This document shows, one piece after another, positions 56,871 to 64,000 of a stretch of 64,000 nucleotides of DNA. Source of the stretch: Eubacteriaceae bacterium (GTDB lineage: Bacteria; Bacillota; Clostridia; Eubacteriales; Eubacteriaceae); assembly GCA_030156895.1 (NCBI GenBank), contig JASGLP010000003.1, positions 1 to 64,000 on the forward strand, given 5' to 3'. Positions within the stretch are counted from its first letter, which is position 1. Each line of letters starts with the position of its first letter. A program made the position numbers and the translations under genes. The notes beneath the pieces are model-generated. The model was not told the origin of the DNA and searched no databases. It worked only from the letters and a program-made list of their open reading frames with translations.

Positions 56871-58048
56871 ATGGCGCATGCAACACTGGAATTAAGAAAA
56901 TACGTAATTCCCGAGATTATCATCGGAACTGATGCAAGACTCTTAATCGGTCGTTACGTTGCTCATTTCAACGCTAGAAAACCGATGCTCGTTGCCGATC
57001 AGAACCTTCAGCAATTCGGTTGGTTCAAGTCGATCAAGTCAGCCATTCTATCCGAAGCCCAAGAGCTGATTATTTTTGACGGTCATTCCCCTAACCCCAA
57101 AGACTTTGAAGTGATGATGGGCGCCAACTTATTTATCAGTGAAAAATGCGATCTCCTGATCGCCGTCGGAGGGGGATCTTCCATCGACTGTGCCAAAGGG
57201 ATCAGCATTGTCGCTAGTAATGGCGGAAATATTCTGGACTACGAAGGTGTCGACCGTGTTAAAATGCCTGGTCCGCCTTTAATCTGTATTCCCACCACAG
57301 CTGGTTCATCGGCTGATGTTTCGCAATTTGCCATTATTGCCGATTATTCTTCTAAATCAAAAAAGGCTATTATCAGTAAAAAAGTCGTACCCGATCTGGC
57401 CTTGATCGATCCGGTTCCGCTAATGACAATGGATCCCTATCTAACGGCCTGCACCGGCATGGACGCTTTAACCCACGCCATTGAAGCCTATGTTTCAACC
57501 GCTAACTCGGCTTTAACCGATGTCCATGCCCTTGAAGCTATTTTCTGCTTGCTGATAATCTCGTGGCTGCCATCCAGCCGGATGCTTCAATTGACATCCG
57601 CTTTCAACTTATGTTAGGCTCCCTTCAGGCCGGACTGGCCTTTTCCAATGCCAGCCTTGGTGGTGTGCACGCACTGGCGCATTCACTGGGCGGATTACTG
57701 AACCTGTCACATGGCGAATGCAACAGTATCCTGCTGGAACACCTTATTAAGCTCAATTATGATTCTGTTCCCGAACGTTACAATAAAATCGCCGCCCTCA
57801 TGGGCATTGAAAGCAGCGTGCTTGACAACCCTGAAGTTCGACAGGCGCTGGCCGCAGCTATTGCCAACCTGCGAAAAAAGCTGAACATCCCTGACACCGT
57901 CCATATTAATGATGTGGACGATCATACCATCATTTCGCTAGTTGAGAACGCCTTATCCGATCCCTGCATGGTCACCAACCCCCGGCCATTAAGCAAAGAA
58001 GAAGTAACTCTAGTCTACAGGAGAATTATTGATGAGCAAAGAGAATAA
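56871..58048 (+). pseudogene. Iron-containing alcohol dehydrogenase, frameshifted
   Basis: Both halves match group III alcohol dehydrogenases. The N part runs MAHATLELRKYVIPEIIIG through GGGSSIDCAKG and GMDALTHAIEAY. The C part resumes AAIQPDASIDIRFQLML, then GGVHALAHSLGG..SHG. The reading frame is lost near 57545-57552 at a TTTT run; restoring one base joins the halves into a protein of about 392 aa. The metal ligands are intact. It is either an inactivating mutation or a sequencing error. GGAGG precedes the ATG, and the last codons overlap the next gene, as in a functional operon. Confidence 0.85.
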
Positions 58049-59516
58049 AAACATCACCCGTGAAGCCATTATCGGACTGGGCGAAGAATCATTTAAAAAA
58101 AATTACTACTCAGAACTGCAAACCAAACTTCATGATCTGGAAATTATCAACAGTCAGAAACAGGCCTTAATTGAAACCATTCCCGATATCCTTTTAATCA
58201 GTGACGGAAACGGTCGGATTTCGCCTTTTAGCGGCCAAATTGCCAGCAATATGAAAAACACCATGACCATCATGCGTAATAACATCATCATGGATGATCT
58301 CAAATCTGTCATTGCCGAAGTCATCCGTAAAAAACGTCTGATGGCGTACTATTTCTTTGTTCCCATCGATCGAAAACTGCACTATTTCGAGGTTCGCGCC
58401 CAGATTTCAAAATTTTCTGAAGTACTGATTATGATCAGAGATATGACTGAGCCCATTCTGCTTGAAAAGCAGTTGTGGGATATGACCAGAAAAGATGACT
58501 TAACCCAACTTTACAACCGCCGTTACTTTGAAAAGCATTTGGCCGATCTCAACGAACAGGATATTTCTGATCTGACCATTATTCTGATTGATATCGACGG
58601 TCTGAAGATGGTCAATGATACCCTGGGACACCTGATTGGCGATCAGATCATTATCGCCACTGCCGGAATGATTTCATCCGCCTTTAAATCTTTGGGGCTG
58701 ATTTCCCGCGTCGGTGGCGACGAATTCGGTGTTATTCTTATCGATCAAAAGCCTCCAGACATCGAAGCTGCACTTTCCCGCATGATTGAAGCCTCGCTCA
58801 ACTATCTAACCGACGAAGGTGAAGCCCTGCGTATTTCTTTGTCTTATGGCTATTCCTATCACGCTTCCGGTTATGTCAACACAGATTTTATCTATCAGGA
58901 AGCGGATAATAACATGTATCAGAACAAACTGTTAAAGGACAGTAGTAACCGCAGCAATCTTGTCAAAACCCTGATGAAGACCCTGGAAGCCAAAGACTTT
59001 ATCACCGAAGGCCATGCCAGTCGAATGCAAGAACTGGCTACAGCAATGGGGCAAAAATTAAAGCTCCCCCTGCATACCATCGATCTGATTCAGTTGCTGA
59101 CCAAGTTTCATGATATCGGTAAGGTCGGTATTCCTGACAGTATCCTTAAAAAAACCGGGCCTCTAACCGACGATGAATGGAAAGTCATGAAAACTCATTG
59201 TGACATCGGCCGGCGTATTGCTGACGAGTCGGTCGAATTAAAAGACATTGCCCACCTGATCCTGAAACATCAGGAAAAATGGGACGGAAGCGGTTATCCG
59301 CTGGGATTAGCGGGCACTGAGATTCCCATTGAATGCCGAATCTTAACTATTGTTGATTCATTTGACGCTATGACCAATGACCGCCCTTACCGCAAAGCCA
59401 TGTCGATTGAAGCCGCTCTGGCTGAAGTCAGGCTTTGTTCCGGAACGCAATTTGATCCCGATCTGGTTGAAATCTTTTTAAGTATCGATCACGCTCATCC
59501 TCATGAAGGTAATTAA
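58032..59516 (+). CDS. PAS-like/GGDEF/HD-GYP protein
   Basis: A 494-aa cytoplasmic protein: N-terminal PAS-like segment (to about 140), GGDEF domain with an intact RVGGDEFGVI, and an HD-GYP domain with HDIGKVGIPDSIL, HCDIGRRI and HQEKWDGSGYPLGL. Both opposing c-di-GMP activities look possible. The ATG at 58032 follows AGGAG with 8-nt spacing and overlaps the end of the dehydrogenase gene by 17 bp. Confidence 0.92.
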   Translation: MSKENKNITREAIIGLGEESFKKNYYSELQTKLHDLEIINSQKQALIETIPDILLISDGNGRISPFSGQIASNMKNTMTIMRNNIIMDDLKSVIAEVIRKKRLMAYYFFVPIDRKLHYFEVRAQISKFSEVLIMIRDMTEPILLEKQLWDMTRKDDLTQLYNRRYFEKHLADLNEQDISDLTIILIDIDGLKMVNDTLGHLIGDQIIIATAGMISSAFKSLGLISRVGGDEFGVILIDQKPPDIEAALSRMIEASLNYLTDEGEALRISLSYGYSYHASGYVNTDFIYQEADNNMYQNKLLKDSSNRSNLVKTLMKTLEAKDFITEGHASRMQELATAMGQKLKLPLHTIDLIQLLTKFHDIGKVGIPDSILKKTGPLTDDEWKVMKTHCDIGRRIADESVELKDIAHLILKHQEKWDGSGYPLGLAGTEIPIECRILTIVDSFDAMTNDRPYRKAMSIEAALAEVRLCSGTQFDPDLVEIFLSIDHAHPHEGN

Positions 59517-59540
59517 AAAATCCCCAAATCGGGGATTTTA
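59514..59540. terminator. Bidirectional terminator between convergent c-di-GMP genes
   Basis: AAAATCCCC/GGGGATTTT with a 5-nt loop and A/T runs on both sides, overlapping the stop codons of both convergent genes. Confidence 0.88.
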
Positions 59541-61397
59541 ATTTTCCTGCAATATAATTTCCAGCGCTTCCACAACATCGGGATCATAATGGGTGTGTTT
59601 ATTGCGCTTAATTTCCCAGATCGCTTCCTCCTGACTTACAGCTTTCCGCCCATCCTTTTCCGCTGTCATGGCATCAAAGCGCTCAGCTACTGCAATAACC
59701 CTGGCCAAACGAGGAATTTCTTTCCCCCGCAAACCCTGGGGATAGCCGCTGCCGTCAAATCGCTCGTGATGGGCTAAAACAATACTGGCCAGATCAACCG
59801 TATGTTCAAAAGCATTGAGGATTCTAAAGCCAATCAGAGGATGCTGTTGCATTTCCATAAAACCTTCTTCCTCACCATACTCACTCTTTCTTATTACTTC
59901 CCGATCCAGAGCCACCTTGCCGATATCGTGCAAATAGGCTGCTTTACCCGCCTTATTAACTTCTTCCAAAGGCAATTTCATCTTTTTGCAGATTTTCTTA
60001 CTCAGCTCCGATGTCCGCTTGGCATGTTTACCTTCGTCCGGGAATTCACTGTAAAGGCTGTTTACTATGATTTTAAAGGTTTCTTCCTTGCCTTTGCCCT
60101 TGCCCATGGTCTTTTCGGTATACATGCTTTCTTCGGCCTGATTGATTTTCTGGTAAATATTCTCATCAATCTTTTCTTTTGTTGCCACACCCAGGGATAC
60201 TTCCCCTTTAATCCCCTTAACTTCCTCTTTTTCCAGATTGCTGCGAATACGTTCAGATAAATTAAGGGCTTCCAGATGTCTGGTCTGAGGTAAAAGGATA
60301 GCAAACTCATCCCCACCCCAACGGGCAATGATATCGTCAGCCCGACACACTTTCTTAAAGACATCGGACACTTTTCTTAACAGCTCATCCCCGGCATCAT
60401 GACCAAAGATATCATTAGTCAATTTTAAGCCGTCCATATCACCCATAATAACCGATAAAGGCAGATTGCGTTCGGTATCAAGTCGCTTGACCTCTTCTTC
60501 AAAGTAGCGGCGATTATAAAGACCGGTCAGGGAATCGTGAAAAGTCTGATACTCCAGCTCCTTGTTTTTCTGCTTTTGCGCAGTAATATCCCGAAAAATC
60601 ATTACCACTCCGGATAATTGTTCGTCCTGATCTTTAATCGGAATAACCGTATCCTCCAGATGATAATTCTCTCCGGTTCGGGAAAGCAGAATTGCATGGC
60701 TCTCCAGCTCCTTGGTCTGCTTTGTGGTAAAAACCGTGCGAATCGGATCAATCAGCATGGCCTCCGGGTTTTCATGAATCAGAATCAGAACATCCTTGTA
60801 GTGCATACCCTGAGCCTCTTCTGTTGACCAGCCTGTCATCATCTCAGCCCGATGGTTTAAGACTTCCAGCTTGCCGTCCTGGTCCAAGATCATCACCCCG
60901 TCATCCAAAGCCAAGAGGGTTTTTAAATATTTTTCGCGAGTTTTACGGGTTGCCGTGCTGACATAGGCCCCCACCCCATACAAATTATTGTCTAGAGCCA
61001 CTGGGAATTTAGTCAGTCGATACAAATCCCCCTCCCACATCAATTCATCGGTCGCAAAAGTCCTCTGCTCGATCACTATCTTATCAGAGTTCCATTGTTG
61101 TTGCGCTTTCTCAACATCCATCAGATCAAAATCACTTTTGCCCACAATGCTGGCAGACTCTTCTCCGAATATTTCCTGCATGGGAGGATTGACAAAGAGA
61201 TATTTCAATCGATCATCCTTTAAAAAAACCGGAATATCATCCGATTCGATAAAATGCTTCACCAGTTCATTGAATCGTCTGATTTCTCGGCCACTTTTTG
61301 AACGCCTGATTAGCCTTACCGTCAAATAAACACCGACGATAATAATGACTGCAAGTACAATCATTCCGGCAATCGACACCTCAGTCAGATTAACCAT
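59538..61397 (-). CDS. Membrane PAS-PAS-GGDEF-HD-GYP protein
   Basis: A 619-aa protein with one TM helix (about 10-31), two PAS domains (about 45-150 and 155-280), GGDEF with an intact RWGGDEFAIL and HD-GYP (HDIGKVALD, HPLIGFRIL, HHERFDGSGYPQGL). It joins sensing to c-di-GMP turnover. The ATG at 61397 follows AAGGA by 8 nt. Its architecture parallels the proteins at 45269 and 58032, so the three are paralogues. Confidence 0.92.
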   Translation of the reverse strand: MVNLTEVSIAGMIVLAVIIIVGVYLTVRLIRRSKSGREIRRFNELVKHFIESDDIPVFLKDDRLKYLFVNPPMQEIFGEESASIVGKSDFDLMDVEKAQQQWNSDKIVIEQRTFATDELMWEGDLYRLTKFPVALDNNLYGVGAYVSTATRKTREKYLKTLLALDDGVMILDQDGKLEVLNHRAEMMTGWSTEEAQGMHYKDVLILIHENPEAMLIDPIRTVFTTKQTKELESHAILLSRTGENYHLEDTVIPIKDQDEQLSGVVMIFRDITAQKQKNKELEYQTFHDSLTGLYNRRYFEEEVKRLDTERNLPLSVIMGDMDGLKLTNDIFGHDAGDELLRKVSDVFKKVCRADDIIARWGGDEFAILLPQTRHLEALNLSERIRSNLEKEEVKGIKGEVSLGVATKEKIDENIYQKINQAEESMYTEKTMGKGKGKEETFKIIVNSLYSEFPDEGKHAKRTSELSKKICKKMKLPLEEVNKAGKAAYLHDIGKVALDREVIRKSEYGEEEGFMEMQQHPLIGFRILNAFEHTVDLASIVLAHHERFDGSGYPQGLRGKEIPRLARVIAVAERFDAMTAEKDGRKAVSQEEAIWEIKRNKHTHYDPDVVEALEIILQEN

Positions 61398-61486
61398 TTT
61401 ATTTATCCTTCTATTCAAAAATTTATTATTTTTTATTAACTATTTATTATATAAGTATGCCATTAAAGATACTTTTTCGTCAATGA

Positions 61487-61517
61487 AAAAAATCGGCAAA
61501 GTACAAACTTTGCCGAC
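61487..61517 (-). terminator. Terminator-like hairpin upstream of the 61397 gene
   Basis: TCGGCAAAGT/ACTTTGCCGA, a 10-bp perfect stem with a 4-nt loop, followed on the minus strand by T7. No gene ends here. It sits about 97 bp upstream of the GGDEF-HD-GYP start, so it may be a 5'-leader attenuator. The rest of 61398-61846 is AT-rich, and I see no known riboswitch in it. Confidence 0.7.
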
Positions 61518-61846
61518 TAAAACAAGAATTTATATCATGTCTAAACAAGAAATTTATCTAAATTTATAAACTTACGTCTCTCAATCTAAAAATACCGCGG
61601 TTCAGATATTTTCTTCAAAACTATAAATCAATCAAGAAACGGAATTCATTACTTTAGAAACAATTTAGCCGCCATCGAGAGAAAATATGGCTGTTTGACA
61701 ATTCGTCATTTGCAAAAAAATAAAAGAACTGACTTGCACGCCGTTCCTCTTCCATGATATACTGATAGTATGTTATTTTTGATTTGTCTATAATATTTCA
61801 TTATAGCATATATTTTGTATTTTGTCAATATCAAAGTGGAGGTTTT

Positions 61847-62305
61847 ATGTCAAATTTTTTATCAATCATTTATAAAGATCATTTAATCGAATCAAACACG
61901 AAAAGAATCTATCAGTGCAACGCAATCACTTCAGACTATCAGCTATTTCTGACACCTGAAGAAGCCCACGCATTAGCCCTTACTCAACAGCAATCACTGA
62001 AAGATCAAGGTAGAATTGATCTTTGCGAAAGTATTATTCCCGAAAAAATAATCACCGCCTTCTCCGACAGCGCCTACCTGGCAGCTGAAAATTACTTTGA
62101 AAGCCTGACGGAATTAATCGACATTTTCTATTATTACAAAAGCGATACCCTCGAACAATTTAGCGATGACCACTTGCTCCAAAAAATGAAAGACTATTTT
62201 GACGGCTCCTGCCATGGTTCTTTAGCGCTTTTAAAAAACCGTGAGCTTTATCACTTGGCTCGAAGCATTCATTTCGCCGGTATGATCGATGAAAGCAGCG
62301 ACTAA
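61847..62305 (+). CDS. DUF6323-family protein
   Basis: A 152-aa soluble protein that matches what I recall of DUF6323: CNAITSDYQLFLTPEEAHAL near the N terminus, RIDLCESIIPEKIITAFSDSAYL, LIDIFYYYKSDTL and a C-terminal HGSLALLKNRELYHLAR. Function unknown. The ATG at 61847 follows GGAGG. It is paired with the next gene, 35 bp downstream, as in other Clostridia. Confidence 0.75.
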   Translation: MSNFLSIIYKDHLIESNTKRIYQCNAITSDYQLFLTPEEAHALALTQQQSLKDQGRIDLCESIIPEKIITAFSDSAYLAAENYFESLTELIDIFYYYKSDTLEQFSDDHLLQKMKDYFDGSCHGSLALLKNRELYHLARSIHFAGMIDESSD

Positions 62306-62340
62306 AGCGTTTTTTGAAAGTTACTTAATCTGGAGGATTT

Positions 62341-63714
62341 ATGAATAAGCTAATTAAAAACAAAACCATTGATCCTGATCAGCTTGATCCCGCTAATTAC
62401 TGCCAGTCGCTTTTACAGCTGGCTTATTTACAAGGACTGATTGACGAAACATCTTCCCGGTCAATTCAAAGGCAGCTGACAGACCTGCTTAAAAATCAGA
62501 TTGAAGCCTACACACGCGCACAAAGCAGCTCTGTTTCAAACGAAGTAGCTGAGTCTTTATATATTTCTATTTTGTATAACATCAGCCTGACCCTTAAAAC
62601 CTTACCTTCACCAGAACTTGCAATTGAGCGGCTTAAAAACCAGCCGCTTGCTTCTCTATTCGAAAACGGCATCCAAATCGCCCAGCAAAAGATCAATACC
62701 GCCCGGATTCTTTTTAAACAGGTTCAAAAGACCCGAATCCCTAGCAGCAGCATCGCCTATAATGACACCCTCACTAAGGGATTACATCCTTTTTTCGCTG
62801 CCTATCGCCCGCGCTTTTTTGCTCATGAAACGCCGGGATTAAACATTGATTATCCGCCACTTACACTGCCTTCACACCTAAGTGGCATTGAGTATTTTGT
62901 CGCATTCTTGCAGGGTTTAAAACTGGAAAACCAGTTTTGCCGCAGCTTTTCGGCCCAAGACATCCATGCCCTATTAAGCAGTCATGATGAAAATTACCAC
63001 GACCTGATGATCAATATCAGTTATCAGGTGCTAAAAAACGCCTTGACCTGCACTCAGCTCGGCAAATCTGGTGGCCGGCTAAGACTCGAAAGCCAAGATC
63101 TGGCAGTCTTATCAAAGGCGCTTGAAGGCCTCAATCATAAGTCCCTTTGTGAAAATTTCGAACAATATCTGTCCCAACTCTTTCAGGCCTGTGATCTTAA
63201 CGCCAGCTGTTTAGACTACTTCAAACTGGCAATTCCCGATCTGGCAGATGACGTTGATCGGGCTATGCAAAGTCAAACATTGGATAAGTTATTTGCTCTG
63301 CATCAGGAAGAACCGCAAAATCGGATTCTTTTTTCCACCGGCCAAACCATGTCACCGACCGATTTTCATGACTTTATTGAAGAATTCAAAAGCTGCCGGT
63401 ATGCGTCCGACCAGCTGGCTATGATTCAATTGTCCATTAGGTCTTTAATGGACCTAAAAAATATTTTATTGGCAGTGCCTCTTAATAATGAACTTACCAA
63501 TCAGGTTTTTAACCTTTTTAGCGATACTGATCTGGCTGCTTTTTACCAGCGCTATGTAATACCTTATAATCAGGAAGATGATACTCTTGCCCAAGAAGAA
63601 ATTTATCTCCATAAATTACTGACCGCCTATTTGAAAACACAAACCCTCGCGCGTCAGGCTCTAGTCCATTCTTTGGCAGCGCAACTGATCATCGCTCCCG
63701 AATCTTTTTATTAA
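62341..63714 (+). CDS. DUF6179-family protein
   Basis: A 457-aa, mostly helical cytoplasmic protein that I assign to DUF6179 from its position after the DUF6323 gene and its general composition. There are no TM segments and no catalytic motif I can name. GGAGG lies 4 nt before the ATG. The last codons overlap the convergent thioesterase gene: the TAA stops of both share the palindrome TTAA at 63711-63714. Together with the preceding gene it probably forms one functional unit of unknown role. Confidence 0.7.
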   Translation: MNKLIKNKTIDPDQLDPANYCQSLLQLAYLQGLIDETSSRSIQRQLTDLLKNQIEAYTRAQSSSVSNEVAESLYISILYNISLTLKTLPSPELAIERLKNQPLASLFENGIQIAQQKINTARILFKQVQKTRIPSSSIAYNDTLTKGLHPFFAAYRPRFFAHETPGLNIDYPPLTLPSHLSGIEYFVAFLQGLKLENQFCRSFSAQDIHALLSSHDENYHDLMINISYQVLKNALTCTQLGKSGGRLRLESQDLAVLSKALEGLNHKSLCENFEQYLSQLFQACDLNASCLDYFKLAIPDLADDVDRAMQSQTLDKLFALHQEEPQNRILFSTGQTMSPTDFHDFIEEFKSCRYASDQLAMIQLSIRSLMDLKNILLAVPLNNELTNQVFNLFSDTDLAAFYQRYVIPYNQEDDTLAQEEIYLHKLLTAYLKTQTLARQALVHSLAAQLIIAPESFY

Positions 63715-64000
63715 TGTTCTTTTATAAAACCGCTTCCGCTAAAGCTGGCAATGAGCCTGTTGTCCCCATCCGTTACACTCACCGAGTAATGACTCAGGGT
63801 TTTGCCGCTATTAATCTCTTGCGCTTTGGCAAACAGCCACTCACCTTTTGGCGGTCTCAAATAATCAATATCAGCATGAATCCCCACGGTGGCATTACCC
63901 CGAGAATTTGATGCCACCGCAAAGGCAAAATCAGCCAAGGTAAAGATGACCCCACCTTGTACAACACCCAGTCCATTCAGGTGTTCCTCTTTTATTTTCA
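63711..64000 (-). CDS. PaaI-family thioesterase, partial (runs off window end)
   Basis: Residues from NGLGVVQGGVIFTLADFAFAVASN onward show the hotdog-fold PaaI motif (GGVIFTLADFAFA), then ATVGIHADIDYLRPP. The family hydrolyses phenylacetyl-CoA-like or other aromatic acyl-CoAs. The N terminus lies past position 64000, so the start is unknown. The stop TAA at 63711 overlaps the stop of the convergent DUF6179 gene. Confidence 0.85.
   Translation of the reverse strand, partial: KIKEEHLNGLGVVQGGVIFTLADFAFAVASNSRGNATVGIHADIDYLRPPKGEWLFAKAQEINSGKTLSHYSVSVTDGDNRLIASFSGSGFIKEH

Noticed and set aside
61518-61846. c-di-GMP riboswitch upstream of the GGDEF-HD-GYP gene
   Set aside because: I looked for the GEMM-type conserved core on the minus strand and did not see it. 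Only the terminator-like hairpin is supported.

Overview
The window looks like the chromosome of a strictly anaerobic, low-to-mid GC Firmicute of the class Clostridia. The Acetobacterium/Eubacterium branch is my best guess. The clues are a Firmicutes-type pcrA-ligA-gatCAB run, a flavodiiron protein, a desulfoferrodoxin-like regulator, MinD-type ATPases with inserted ferredoxin domains, an encapsulin with encapsulated ferritin, many AGGAGG ribosome sites and frequent TTG/GTG starts. The genus is inference. I ran no search or alignment.

Layout. 1-0.7 kb: a five-tRNA operon on the minus strand (Gly, Arg, His, Gln, Lys) with a near-perfect promoter, a terminator and a truncated tRNA-Lys fragment inside it. 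0.7-18 kb, all minus: YfcE-like phosphodiesterase, RdgB, RNase PH, GatBAC, LigA, PcrA, an iron alcohol dehydrogenase, a two-component system, an unknown zinc-ribbon-like protein, MnmA and a flavodiiron protein. 18-30 kb: a small unknown gene, a GspE/GspF pair, the divergent hom-lysC and thrC-thrB-ACT threonine cluster, a GIY-YIG-like/XRE-desulfoferrodoxin pair and a transglutaminase-like exported protein. 30-41.7 kb: TrmB, a MarR-controlled heterodimeric ABC exporter, a GT2 glycosyltransferase, a membrane protein and a polar amino-acid ABC importer. 41.7-46.8 kb: two unknown membrane/coiled-coil proteins and two GGDEF proteins. 46.8-52.7 kb: a redox/metal-cofactor cluster (Mrp-NifX fusion, MBL hydrolase, two MinD-ferredoxin ATPases, a possible EutS-like BMC protein, NifX, DUF134 regulator, CDGSH protein). 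53-64 kb: encapsulin plus ferritin, a cupin, three more c-di-GMP proteins, a frameshifted alcohol dehydrogenase, a DUF6323/DUF6179 pair and a thioesterase running off the end.

The most unusual feature is a family of five roughly 220-235 bp dispersed repeats (2595-2821, 18773-19005, 27410-27638, 30944-31176, 48153-48373). Each sits directly at the 3' end of a gene and is flanked on both sides by a copy of a short local stem-loop, several of them terminator-like. The body folds end to end into a rod. Several stem positions differ between copies by compensatory changes, and the G-U wobbles I found all favour the same strand. This suggests a structured RNA or mobile palindromic element that duplicates or targets terminator hairpins. 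A second, unrelated nested palindrome with perfect 20-bp inverted ends lies between two convergent genes at 37873-38040.
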